From Paraburkholderia gardini (GTDB lineage Bacteria; Pseudomonadota; Gammaproteobacteria; Burkholderiales; Burkholderiaceae): a stretch of 64,000 nt of DNA. The notes under the pieces are model-generated. The model searched no databases. It worked only from the letters and a program-made list of their open reading frames with translations, and was not told the DNA's origin. The stretch lies in NCBI RefSeq assembly GCF_907164575.1, contig NZ_CAJQYY010000001.1, positions 186,001 through 250,000 of the forward strand, given 5' to 3'. Below are positions 38,013 through 46,284 of this stretch, piece after piece. A program made the position numbers and the translations under genes. Numbering within the stretch: position 1 is the stretch's first letter; every line of letters begins with the position of its first letter.

Positions 38013-38056
38013 ATTACACGACATTACGTGCGCCTTTCGCGGTAACACCCAGTAAC
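38013..38056. promoter_or_regulatory. Two CpxR-like direct-repeat boxes between the Spy-like gene and the two-component system
   Basis: On the minus strand GTAAT-N5-GTAAT (plus-strand ATTAC at 38013-38017 and 38023-38027) points toward the Spy-like gene. On the plus strand GTAAC-N5-GTAAC (38042-38046 and 38052-38056) points toward the response-regulator gene. The half-site spacing equals that of the E. coli CpxR box GTAAA-N5-GTAAA. A further CGTGTTACACG palindrome lies at 37989-37999. Binding by the adjacent regulator is inferred. Confidence 0.6.
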
Positions 38057-38112
38057 CCTTTGCGGGATGTTTGTGTCGAAAACGGGAGGGTGCGCGCGTT
38101 AAACTTCGTCCC

Positions 38113-38838
38113 ATGGCTACTCAAATTCTGGTCGTCGATGACGACGTCGAACTGCGCGATCTTCTGCGCGACTATCTGGCCCGGCAGGGCATCGAAGTCT
38201 CGGTGCTACACGATGCCGGCTCTCTCGAACGCCGGCTCGAACGCGAGCGGCCGGACCTGATCGTGCTCGACCTGATGATGCCGGGCGTCGACGGGCTGAC
38301 GGCGCTGCGCAAGCTGCGCGCTTCGGGCGACGACATCCCCGTCATCATGCTGACCGCCCGTGCGGACGACGTGGATCGCATCGTCGGTCTCGAACTGGGC
38401 GCGGACGACTACCTCGGCAAGCCGTTTAATCCGCGCGAGCTGCTGGCCCGCGTGCAGGCGGTGCTGCGCCGCCGCCGCACGCTGCCTTCGGCGGCCGCTC
38501 CGGAGCAGCGCGAGCCGTTCACGTTCGGCCGCTTCACGCTCGACTTCCAGTCGCGCACGCTGAACCAGGACAGCCGGCCGCTCACACTGTCGGGCAGCGA
38601 ATTCGCGTTGCTCAAGATCTTCGTGAACCATCCGATGCGCACGCTCACGCGCGAGCGCCTGCTCGAACTGCTGCACGGCCCGGAATACGACGGTACCGAC
38701 CGCGGTATCGACGTGCAGGTATGGCGTCTGCGCCGCATTCTGGAAACCGACCCGGCCACGCCGCGCTTCATCCAGACCGTACGTGGCCGCGGCTACGTGT
38801 TCGTGCCCGACGGCGAGCAACATGCACCGGCCAGCTGA
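38113..38838 (+). CDS. OmpR-family response regulator
   Basis: A two-component response regulator of 241 residues. The receiver domain (1-115) has the acidic pair in 'VVDDDVELRDLL', phospho-acceptor Asp53 ('VLDLMMPG'), Thr in 'MLTARAD' and Lys in 'YLGKPF'. The C-terminal winged helix (about 135-235) includes 'LTLSGSEFALLKIFVNH', 'DRGIDVQVWRLRRILE' and 'RFIQTVRGRGYVF'. The CpxR/OmpR class fits the divergent Spy-like gene. The ATG has no clear ribosome site. The stop overlaps the kinase start by 17 bp. Confidence 0.94.
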   Translation: MATQILVVDDDVELRDLLRDYLARQGIEVSVLHDAGSLERRLERERPDLIVLDLMMPGVDGLTALRKLRASGDDIPVIMLTARADDVDRIVGLELGADDYLGKPFNPRELLARVQAVLRRRRTLPSAAAPEQREPFTFGRFTLDFQSRTLNQDSRPLTLSGSEFALLKIFVNHPMRTLTRERLLELLHGPEYDGTDRGIDVQVWRLRRILETDPATPRFIQTVRGRGYVFVPDGEQHAPAS

Positions 38839-40147
38839 TTCGCTGTTTGGACGGCTGGCGTTGCTGGTCGTCAGTGTGCTGCTGATCTCGCATTTCGCGT
38901 GGTACGCGTTGATGCGCCTCGATCGCAACCAGTTGCAGGCGCGTTACGCGGTCGAAGAAGCCACCTTCCTCGTCGAGGCGGTGCGCCAGCACGTCGCGCG
39001 CTCGCCGGATCAGCCGCTGCCTTCGCGCGTGCGGCTCGTCGATCCCGCGAGCCCGGACGTGCCCGCCGCAAACGCGGGCGTGCCGCCCGGGTTGCAGCGC
39101 TTTCTCGACGACGTGCAGGACCGCATGCCCGCCGGCACCCAGGTGCGCGTGGGCATGCCCGGCAAGCCGCCCACGCTGTGGGTGCGCTCGGCCAGCGACC
39201 ATAGCTGGATCGTCGTGCCCGTGCAGCCGCTCAGGCCGCCGCGTTCGCTCGACCGGACCGTCTGGTGGCTCATCACCATCTTTTCGGCGGGCGTGATGGC
39301 CGCGCTCTTTGCCGCGTGGCAGTTGCAGCAGCCGTTGCGCTCGCTCGCGCAGGCCGTCGCGCGGTTCGGACGCGGGCTGCCGGTGCCGCCCGTGCGGGAG
39401 CGCGGACCGCGCGAACTGCGGCAGCTCACACGCGGCTTCAACCAGATGGTTCAGGAAGTCGCGAGCACGGAGAACGACCGCGCCGTGATGCTGGCGGGCG
39501 TCGCGCACGATCTGAAGACGCCGCTCGCGCGGCTGCGCCTGCGCGCCGAACTGATGGACGAAGCCAAGGTGCGCGATGGCGTGGTGCGCGACGTCGATTC
39601 GATGGCGCATATCGTCGACCAGTTTCTGGTTTTCGCGCATGACGGCGCCGATCGCAGCGAAGCGGTCGAAGTCGATACGCAATGCGAGCGCGTGGTGCGT
39701 ACCTACCGCGCGGTCGCAGCCGGCGCATCGGCCGTGCAGACGGTGCTGAACGCGGGCCCGGGCTTCCGCCTGCCGGCCGCGACGCTCGACCGGATCCTGT
39801 CCAATCTGCTCGACAACGCGCACGCGTATGGCGCGCCGCCGATCGTCGTCGAAACGGCGCGCACGTCGGCTGGCTTCACGTTGTCGGTGCATGACAGCGG
39901 CGGCGGTATTGCCGCGCACGATCTGATCAACGCAAGCCGGCCGTTCGTGCGGCTCGATCCGGCGCGTGGCGGCAACGGTCACAGCGGGCTTGGCCTCGCG
40001 ATTGTCGAGCGGCTGGTGCGCAGGGCGGGCGGAGAGTGGGACATCGGCAACCACGAAGGGCGTGGTCTGCGTGTGCAGATGAGCTTCGCTTTCGATGTGC
40101 TGCCGCGCGCCACGTCGAAAATAACGGAATCGGCCTGGGGACGATAG
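38822..40147 (+). CDS. Sensor histidine kinase (EnvZ/CpxA type)
   Basis: An inner-membrane kinase of 441 residues. Transmembrane helices lie at about 10-30 and 143-165 and bracket a ~110-residue periplasmic sensor. A HAMP linker follows ('QQPLRSLAQAVARFGRG'). The dimerisation domain has the phospho-acceptor His229 in 'GVAHDLKTPLARLRLRAEL'. The ATP-binding domain shows the N box 'RILSNLLDNAHAYG', G1 'VHDSGGGI' and G2 'GHSGLGLAIVERLV'. It overlaps the response-regulator gene, so the pair is one unit. The signal is unknown; envelope stress is plausible from the Spy-like neighbour. Confidence 0.93.
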   Translation: MHRPADSLFGRLALLVVSVLLISHFAWYALMRLDRNQLQARYAVEEATFLVEAVRQHVARSPDQPLPSRVRLVDPASPDVPAANAGVPPGLQRFLDDVQDRMPAGTQVRVGMPGKPPTLWVRSASDHSWIVVPVQPLRPPRSLDRTVWWLITIFSAGVMAALFAAWQLQQPLRSLAQAVARFGRGLPVPPVRERGPRELRQLTRGFNQMVQEVASTENDRAVMLAGVAHDLKTPLARLRLRAELMDEAKVRDGVVRDVDSMAHIVDQFLVFAHDGADRSEAVEVDTQCERVVRTYRAVAAGASAVQTVLNAGPGFRLPAATLDRILSNLLDNAHAYGAPPIVVETARTSAGFTLSVHDSGGGIAAHDLINASRPFVRLDPARGGNGHSGLGLAIVERLVRRAGGEWDIGNHEGRGLRVQMSFAFDVLPRATSKITESAWGR

Positions 40148-40194
40148 GCCCCGCCAACGCCCCTGGCCCGGAGCGGATCAAGGCAGTGCGAGGC

Positions 40195-40228
40195 AACGCG
40201 CCAGCGGTCTTCGGGCCGCTGGCGCGTT
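40195..40228. terminator. Hairpin between the kinase gene and the small minus-strand gene
   Basis: A perfect 13-bp stem AACGCGCCAGCGG/CCGCTGGCGCGTT with an 8-nt loop lies between convergent genes. The trailing T-run is weak (CCTGTTCT), so termination efficiency is uncertain. Confidence 0.5.
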
Positions 40229-40244
40229 CCTGTTCTGGCGCTGC

Positions 40245-40511
40245 CTACTCGGCGAAAAGCGTGTTGAGGGCGGTAGCGGCGTCGCTGTCGACCGTATTCC
40301 AGGTGACCGTTTCCGCCTCGAAGATGTAATGCGTGGTGTACTTGCCGAGCCGCGCGAGAATTTCCTCCTGAATCACTTCCGGCGCGACCTCGAGCTTCAG
40401 ATACCAGGTGGTCGATGACAGCCTGGTCTGGAATGAGCCATATTCGGCCAGCAGCTGGTCGAACGCGACAGCATCCTGATCGCGACAGACGATGACCAGA
40501 TTTCCCTTCAT
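40245..40511 (-). CDS. Small uncharacterised protein with Cas2-like (ferredoxin-like) pattern
   Basis: An 88-residue protein. It opens with a hydrophobic strand (MKGNLVIVCRD), a helix (AVAFDQLLAEYGSF), a Trp-containing strand ('TTWYLKLEV') and a second helix ('EVIQEEILARLGKY'). It closes with 'HYIFEAETVTWNT'. This beta-alpha-beta-beta-alpha-beta order recalls stand-alone Cas2-like or SinR-type ferredoxin-fold proteins. That likeness is by eye and uncertain. No cas gene or CRISPR array is present. It has a good ribosome site (GGGAGAG). Its role is unknown. Real-gene confidence is fairly high from the ribosome site and sequence character. Confidence 0.7.
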   Translation of the reverse strand: MKGNLVIVCRDQDAVAFDQLLAEYGSFQTRLSSTTWYLKLEVAPEVIQEEILARLGKYTTHYIFEAETVTWNTVDSDAATALNTLFAE

Positions 40512-40626
40512 GCGACTCTCCCGGTAAACAGTGGCAACAACCTTCCTGTGAAGGTTGATGATACCTGCTTCCTTCAGGGGAATTCCGCGGGCGCTTCAGT
40601 TCATGCGCCCGCGCGCGCAAAGGCGC

Positions 40627-42306
40627 TCACCACACCGACGCCGCCGCGCGCGCGGGCGGCGCGGTGTCGTCGGGCGGAACGGCTTCGCTGCGGTCGCGTC
40701 CGCCTGACTTGGCTGCGTACAGCGCGAGGTCGGCGCGGCTCATGATGCGCTCCGGCAGGTCTTCCGGCGACAGCTCGGTAATGCCGATGCTCACGCTCAA
40801 TGCCGCCGACGAAGGCAGCTTCGTGGAAGGCGCCGCCTTCAGCCGCTTGCGCAGCCGTTCCACCACTTCGAGCCCCGCCGCGAGCGACGTAGCCGGCAGC
40901 AGGATGCCGAATTCCTCGCCGCCCAGCCGGCCGGTCGAATCGCCACCGCGCAGTTCCATGCGGCAGGTATCGACGAAATGTTCGAGCGCGCGGTCGCCCG
41001 CTGCGTGGCCGAAGCGGTCGTTGATCTGCTTGAAGTGGTCGAGATCGGCGATCGCCACGCACAGCGGCTCGCGCGCCGCGCGTGCACCGTCGATCTCGCG
41101 GCGCAGCAGATCGAGGAAATAGCGTCGCGAGAGGGCGCCCGTCAGCGCGTCGTGGCGTGCTTCGGCGGACAGCAACGTGTTCGCCGATTGCAGCTGCTCG
41201 GCCAGATCGCGCGTCGCGCGATGATGGCGCCGCTCGCGCATATACGAAACCGCGATCACCCATGCGAGCGCCGCGGTGCCGGCCAGCGTCAGAAACACCA
41301 GCAGGCGGTCGCGCTTGTGATTGCGCACGAGTTCCGGATACGCGGTGAGCGGGTCGACCAGATGCGCGGACAGTCCGGAATTCAGGCCAATGCGCGACTG
41401 GTAGAGCGATGGATCGCGATATTCCGGCATCTCGACGAGCTTCGCCGCCTGCGATTCGGGGAACCACGGCGCCTGCTGATACACGTTGTGGCTGGCGTCG
41501 CGAATTTCGATTTCGGGGAAAGCGTCGCGGCGATAGATGCTCATGCGCGCGGCGACCGGCATCTGCGTGACGCGCGAGTGGGGCAGCGCGCGGCCTTCGA
41601 GCGCGCTGTTGTGCGCCATGATGATGACGCCGTTGTCGTCGGCGACGAAGGTGCCGGCGTGCGCGACCCAGTGACGCAGCCGGGCGATGCCGACCTTGGC
41701 GGCGACCGCGCCGACCAGTACACCGTCGTCGTAGACCGGTGCCGAGATGAAGATGCCCGGCTCGCCGCTCGCCCGCCCGACGCCGTACGCTTCGGCGAAC
41801 GCGCCGAGCAACGTGTTGGCCAGATAACCGCGCGAGCGCATGTCGATGCCGACAAAACTCTGTCCGTTCTGCGCGTTGCTCGACGCGACGCACAGGCCGT
41901 TCGCGTTGACGAGCCAGATGGAGTCGAGACCGGAGAAGCCTTGCGCGTCATGCAGGAAGCTGCTGACGGCCGCCAGCTCGGGCATCCGCAGCAGTTCGTC
42001 GCGGTGAGCGGGTTCCGCGCTGGCGCTGTTCGCGGCATAATTCTGCGTTTGCGTCAGCGCGTGCTGGATCACACCCAGTTCGGCCATCGTGGCTGGAATG
42101 GCGCGTGACATGGCGAGATCGCTCGCGATCACTTCGGCCATATTGTCGACGATCGAGAGGGACATTTGCTGCTGCGCCCGCATGGCCGCGTTCAGTTCTT
42201 GCTGTACCATCCGGTCCGCGATCACGCCGGCGGCGAGCCAGCATGCAAGCACGATCAGCATGAAACTGACCGGCCCGGTTAGCTGGCGCAAGGTTGTCCT
42301 GTTCAT
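40627..42306 (-). CDS. Diguanylate cyclase with periplasmic Cache-type sensor
   Basis: Makes cyclic di-GMP from two GTP. The 559-residue membrane protein has a transmembrane helix at about 12-31 and a large periplasmic region (about 32-345) with a double-Cache pattern ('DSIWLVNANGLCVASS', 'FISAPVYDDGVLVGAVAAKV'). A second helix lies at about 348-368. The cytoplasmic GGDEF domain begins 'DALTGALSRRYFLDLL' and has the active-site loop GGEEF at residues 462-466, an active variant. 'DLDHFKQINDRFGHAAGD' carries the metal and substrate contacts. No RxxD inhibitory site precedes the GGEEF loop at the usual five residues. The gene stands alone; the signal is unknown. Confidence 0.93.
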   Translation of the reverse strand: MNRTTLRQLTGPVSFMLIVLACWLAAGVIADRMVQQELNAAMRAQQQMSLSIVDNMAEVIASDLAMSRAIPATMAELGVIQHALTQTQNYAANSASAEPAHRDELLRMPELAAVSSFLHDAQGFSGLDSIWLVNANGLCVASSNAQNGQSFVGIDMRSRGYLANTLLGAFAEAYGVGRASGEPGIFISAPVYDDGVLVGAVAAKVGIARLRHWVAHAGTFVADDNGVIIMAHNSALEGRALPHSRVTQMPVAARMSIYRRDAFPEIEIRDASHNVYQQAPWFPESQAAKLVEMPEYRDPSLYQSRIGLNSGLSAHLVDPLTAYPELVRNHKRDRLLVFLTLAGTAALAWVIAVSYMRERRHHRATRDLAEQLQSANTLLSAEARHDALTGALSRRYFLDLLRREIDGARAAREPLCVAIADLDHFKQINDRFGHAAGDRALEHFVDTCRMELRGGDSTGRLGGEEFGILLPATSLAAGLEVVERLRKRLKAAPSTKLPSSAALSVSIGITELSPEDLPERIMSRADLALYAAKSGGRDRSEAVPPDDTAPPARAAASVW

Positions 42307-43034
42307 CGGCGTGTTGATCTGCTTGATCCGTTCGATCCGTCTGACTGTTTAATGCGACAGGGTCATGCGTTGCAGCCTGCCGGCGCCGGGGCGTGTCCTC
42401 GAGGGTATCTGCCCGCCGTGCCGATGTTGTGTAACCGTGGACCTCAGCAGCAGGGTCGCGCAGGTCGCCGGGAAATCCAGGCGCCGCTTGCCGTGCTGCG
42501 ATTTTAACCGCCGCGCGGCGACCCGGGAGGCGCATATTGCATCGCCTGACCACTCATCAGCGTCTTTAACGGCTCGCCGCGGCATTTTCTGAATGGAAAC
42601 ACGGGTTTGCCAGATGTGGCCTGGACGCGACGCCTGTGTGCGGGAGAGGCCGCCGGACGTCCCGAACGGCTCCCGACCGATGCAAAAGTGGTGCCCGAGG
42701 TTGTGCCTGAAACACAGGTTGTAGTAGTGTCGTGCCGTCCAAAACGAGGAAAGCTCGCCAGCCCTCGGGCGGCGCCAGCGGTGGCGGGTGCGCCGGGCGG
42801 CGCGGGAAGTCGGCGTGATTCGCCGCACGGCTCGCACTGTAACCGGCCAACGCGTCTCCAATGCCAACGATTTACCGCGCAGAAGCGTCTAGCCATGCCT
42901 GAATTCCGCTTTCCGGACCGATCCTTCGACCGTAGCAGCGCGCGCGCGGCCGCTGTTGCACGCCTTCCCCGCATCGACGCGGCCGCCGTTGCCGCGGCTG
43001 CTGCCACCGCCTGCCCGGCCGGGGAGCGTGCCTG
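42307..43034. other. Long upstream region between the diguanylate cyclase gene and the ABC permease gene
   Basis: About 730 bp between divergent genes. Apart from a possible 46-residue coding stretch at its right end (listed separately) I see no supportable gene. It is long for a simple divergent promoter. I looked for a riboswitch-like leader and found no convincing one. Confidence 0.45.
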
Positions 43035-43035
43035 A
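42895..43035 (+). CDS. Possible 46-residue upstream peptide coupled to the ABC permease gene
   Basis: A short frame beginning 'MPEFRFPDRSFDRSSARAAA' and continuing into an Ala-rich stretch. Its TGA overlaps the permease ATG (TGATG), the geometry of translational coupling. Against it: the ribosome site is weak, composition is low-complexity, and the permease has its own GGGGAG site. It could be a regulatory leader peptide or a chance frame. Confidence 0.3.
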   Translation: MPEFRFPDRSFDRSSARAAAVARLPRIDAAAVAAAAATACPAGERA

Positions 43036-44786
43036 TGGACTTCGGTTTCAACCTGAATCGCACCGCCAACGCGTCCGCATGGCGGGTGTTGCCCAATCGC
43101 TGGGACTTCGTCGCGTTTCCGCTGATCATCTGCATCATCGCGATGGCGGCGATCGGCTTTCACGAGACGATGGCGCCGATCTCCACGTTACAGACGCAGG
43201 CCATCTCGCTCGATCCGGCGAATCTGCCCGAATACGCGATGCGCACCACGCTGCGCATGCTCGCGGCGATGGTTGCCTCGCTGATCTTCACGCTCGTGTA
43301 CGGCACGCTCGCCGCGAAAAGCCGCCGCGCCGGGCAGGTGCTGGTGCCGATCCTCGACATCCTGCAGTCGGTGCCGGTGCTCGGTTACATCTCGTTTACG
43401 GTCACGTTCTTTCTCGCGCTGTTCCCGGCGCGCGTGCTGGGCGCCGAGCTCGCGGCGATCTTCGCGATCTTCACGAGCCAGGCCTGGAACATGACGTTCA
43501 GCTTCTACCAGTCGCTGCGCACGGTGCCGCGCGATCTGGACGAAGTGTCGCGCGGCTTTCATCTGACCTCGTGGCAGCGCTTCTGGAAGCTCGAAGTGCC
43601 GTTTTCGATGCCGGGCCTCATCTGGAACATGATGATGTCGATGTCGGGCGGCTGGTTCTTCGTCGTGGCGTCGGAGGCGATTACGGTCGGCAATCACTCG
43701 ATCACGCTGCCGGGCATCGGCGCGTATCTGGCCGCGGCGATCGCCGGCAAGGACCTGCACGCGATCGGCTGGGTGATCCTGACGATGACCGTCGTGATTC
43801 TCGCCTACGACCAGTTTCTGTTCCGTCCGCTCGTCGCGTGGGCCGACAAGTTCCGCATGGAAACCACGAGTTCGGGCAATGCGCCGGAGTCGTGGCTGCT
43901 CGACCTGATTCGCCGTACGCGGCTGATTCACCGGCTGCTCGTGCCGCTCGGCTGGCTGTTCGCGAAGGCCGCCCGCGTGCCGCTGCGTGTGCCGTCGTTC
44001 GACCGCGTGCGTTTCCAGATTCCGCAGCGCGAAAAATCGTCGAAGCTCGGCGACATCGTGTGGGCCCTGGGCGTGCTGATCGCGACCGTGTACGTGGTCT
44101 GTCGCGTTGCGCTGTACGTGCGCACCGGCGTCACGATGGATGAGGTCGGTCACGCGTTCGTGCTCGGGCTCATCACGCTGTTGCGCGTGGTCGTGCTGAT
44201 CGCGATCGCTTCGGTGGTGTGGGTGCCGATCGGCGTGCTGATCGGGCTGCGCCCGCGCCTTGCCGAGAAGATGCAGCCGCTCGCGCAGTTCCTCGCGGCG
44301 TTCCCGGCGAACCTGCTGTTCCCGGTGTTCGTGATCGCGATCGTGCGCTTCGGCCTGAACCCGGATATCTGGCTCTCGCCGCTGATCGTGCTCGGTACGC
44401 AGTGGTATATCCTGTTCAACGTGATTGCCGGCGCGACGTCGTATCCGAACGACTACCGCGAGGCGGCCGCCAATTTCCACATCCGTGGCTGGCAGTGGTG
44501 GCGTCAGGCCATGCTGCCGGGCATCTTTCCTTACTACGTGACGGGCGCGATCACCGCGTCGGGCGGCGCGTGGAATGCGAGCATCGTCGCGGAGGCGGTG
44601 CAGTGGGGCAATACCAAGGTCGTCGCGCACGGCCTCGGCGCCTATATCGCGCAGAATACCGAAGCGGGCGATTATCCGAAGATCATCCTCGGGATCGCCG
44701 TCATGTCGCTTTTCGTGACCCTGTTCAACCGTCTGTTGTGGCGTCCGATGTACGCCTATGCCGAAGCGAAGCTTCGGCTCGATTGA
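43035..44786 (+). CDS. ABC transporter permease, two fused BPD domains (NitT/TauT/SsuC-like)
   Basis: A 583-residue inner-membrane protein with two binding-protein-dependent permease domains in one chain. The first has the EAA loop 'DLDEVSRGFHLTSWQRFWKLEVP' (near residues 165-187), the second 'YREAAANFHIRGWQWWRQAMLPG' (near 473-495). About 12 transmembrane helices result. Nitrate/sulfonate-type permeases are normally single-domain dimers, so one chain here replaces two subunits. GGGGAG precedes the ATG. The ATPase gene follows after 12 bp. No binding-protein gene is adjacent. The substrate is unknown. Confidence 0.9.
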   Translation: MDFGFNLNRTANASAWRVLPNRWDFVAFPLIICIIAMAAIGFHETMAPISTLQTQAISLDPANLPEYAMRTTLRMLAAMVASLIFTLVYGTLAAKSRRAGQVLVPILDILQSVPVLGYISFTVTFFLALFPARVLGAELAAIFAIFTSQAWNMTFSFYQSLRTVPRDLDEVSRGFHLTSWQRFWKLEVPFSMPGLIWNMMMSMSGGWFFVVASEAITVGNHSITLPGIGAYLAAAIAGKDLHAIGWVILTMTVVILAYDQFLFRPLVAWADKFRMETTSSGNAPESWLLDLIRRTRLIHRLLVPLGWLFAKAARVPLRVPSFDRVRFQIPQREKSSKLGDIVWALGVLIATVYVVCRVALYVRTGVTMDEVGHAFVLGLITLLRVVVLIAIASVVWVPIGVLIGLRPRLAEKMQPLAQFLAAFPANLLFPVFVIAIVRFGLNPDIWLSPLIVLGTQWYILFNVIAGATSYPNDYREAAANFHIRGWQWWRQAMLPGIFPYYVTGAITASGGAWNASIVAEAVQWGNTKVVAHGLGAYIAQNTEAGDYPKIILGIAVMSLFVTLFNRLLWRPMYAYAEAKLRLD

Positions 44787-44798
44787 GAGCGAAACACG

Positions 44799-46145
44799 AT
44801 GCAAAACCCGAAAGCCGTAGCCGCCGCGCAGATGCAGCCGACGCCGCCCATGCCGCCCCGTCCCGGCGAGGAGATCCTGCGCGTCAAGGACGTGTGCCGT
44901 GGCTTTAACAAGACGCAGGGCGAACTGCTCGTCCTCGACGACGCGAACCTGTCGCTGCGCGAAGGCGAGATCGTGGGTCTGCTGGGCCGCTCGGGCTCGG
45001 GCAAATCGACGTTGCTGCGGATCATCGCGGGCCTGATCGAGCCGACCGACGGCGAAGTCACGTATATGGGCAAGCCGCTCGACGGCCCCGCCAAGGGCGT
45101 CGCGATGGTGTTCCAGACCTTCGCGCTGTTCCCGTGGCTGACCGTCTTGCAGAACGTCGAAGCCGGGCTCGAAGCGCAGGGTGTCGCCGCGCGCGAGCGC
45201 CGCGAGCGCGCGCTGGCCGCGATCGATCTGATCGGTCTCGACGGTTTCGAGAACGCGTATCCGCGCGAGCTGTCGGGCGGGATGCGTCAGCGCGTGGGCT
45301 TTGCGCGCGCGCTCGTCGTCGACCCGACGCTGCTGCTGATGGACGAGCCGTTCTCCGCGCTCGACGTGCTGACCGCCGAAACCCTGCGTACCGATTTGCT
45401 GGATCTGTGGACACAGGGGCGCATGCCGATCAAGTCGGTGCTGATCGTCACGCACAACATCGAGGAAGCAGTGTTCATGTGCGACCGGATTCTCGTGCTG
45501 TCGTCGAATCCGGGCCGCGTGATCGCCGAGATCAAGGTGCCATTCAAGCATCCGCGTAACCGTCTCGACCCGGCGTTCCGGCGCCTCGTCGACGAAATCT
45601 ACGCGAAGATGACCGCCCGCCAGACAGGCGAAGCAACCCGCAAGGGGCTGGAGTGGAGCAGCTGGCTGCCGCATGTGTCGACCAACCTGATGGCCGGCCT
45701 GATCGAGACGCTGGCTGCCGCGCCGTATCACGGCCGCGCCGACATGCCGGAAATCGCGCGCTCGCTGCATCTGGAGGTCGACGATCTGTTTCCGGTCGCC
45801 GAAGTGCTGCAACATCTCGGCTTCGCCGATGTGCGCGAAGGCGACATTTTCCTGACGCCGCCGGCGCGCGTGTTCTCGGAGTTCGGCACGCAGGAACGCA
45901 AGATGATGTTCGCCGAGCATCTGCTGCGTCACGTGCCGCTCGCCGCGCGGATCAAGAAGGTGCTGAACGAGCGCCCGGGGCATCGCGCGCCGCGCGTGCG
46001 CTTCGAGCAGGAGCTGGAGGATTTTCTCTCCGACAAGGCCGCCGAGGAGACGCTCGACGCCGTCATCAACTGGGGCCGTTATGGCGAGATCTTCTCGTAT
46101 AACGACCAGACCGAAATCTTCAGTCTGGAAGACGTCGAGTCCTGA
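44799..46145 (+). CDS. ABC transporter ATP-binding protein with C-terminal AAA-associated domain (NitT/TauT-like)
   Basis: A 448-residue ATPase, much longer than the ~260 residues of TauB/SsuB. The N-terminal ATPase domain (about 25-265) has 'GLLGRSGSGKSTLLRII', 'FQTFALFPWLTVLQNV', the signature 'LSGGMRQRVGFARALV' and 'LLLMDEPFSALD'. The C-terminal ~150 residues ('LMAGLIETLAAAPYHGRADMPE', 'HLEVDDLFPVAEVLQHLGFA') match the AAA-associated domain pattern found fused to such ATPases. This part may gate transport or sense a ligand. It forms a two-gene unit with the fused permease and is followed by a terminator. Confidence 0.9.
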   Translation: MQNPKAVAAAQMQPTPPMPPRPGEEILRVKDVCRGFNKTQGELLVLDDANLSLREGEIVGLLGRSGSGKSTLLRIIAGLIEPTDGEVTYMGKPLDGPAKGVAMVFQTFALFPWLTVLQNVEAGLEAQGVAARERRERALAAIDLIGLDGFENAYPRELSGGMRQRVGFARALVVDPTLLLMDEPFSALDVLTAETLRTDLLDLWTQGRMPIKSVLIVTHNIEEAVFMCDRILVLSSNPGRVIAEIKVPFKHPRNRLDPAFRRLVDEIYAKMTARQTGEATRKGLEWSSWLPHVSTNLMAGLIETLAAAPYHGRADMPEIARSLHLEVDDLFPVAEVLQHLGFADVREGDIFLTPPARVFSEFGTQERKMMFAEHLLRHVPLAARIKKVLNERPGHRAPRVRFEQELEDFLSDKAAEETLDAVINWGRYGEIFSYNDQTEIFSLEDVES

Positions 46146-46202
46146 TTTGCGGCGGGCGTGACCTGGAAATCTCCGGGAAAAGCCCGCTGTGCCCGGAAGC
46201 AG

Positions 46203-46246
46203 AAAGGTCGTGCGGTTCGTCATCGAACCCTGCACGGCCTTTTTTT
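46203..46246 (+). terminator. Terminator of the ABC transporter operon
   Basis: A long stem (AAAGGTCGTGC...GCACGGCCTTT, with a GGTTCG/CGAACC upper part and a small bulge) and a short loop are followed by seven T. Confidence 0.88.
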
Positions 46247-46284
46247 ATCCGCGATGCAAACGCCGCAAAGCGACGCGGCGAACG

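Noticed and set aside
40245..40511. CRISPR-Cas locus
   Set aside because: The Cas2-like small protein has no Cas1 or other cas neighbour, and I see no regularly spaced repeats anywhere in the window.
42600..42760. Possible riboswitch leader upstream of the ABC permease
   Set aside because: A few glycine-like or guanidine-like short strings occur, but the required ordered helices and conserved loops could not be assembled.
42607..43035. A 142-codon frame ending at the ABC permease start
   Set aside because: Only its last 46 codons could be translated from a reasonable ATG; the upstream part has no conserved-looking features. I kept the short form at low confidence.
43188..46235. A 1015-codon open frame on the minus strand
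   Set aside because: It is antisense to the fused permease and ATPase genes. High GC keeps antisense frames open; the product is Arg/His/Gln-rich with no fold or family features.
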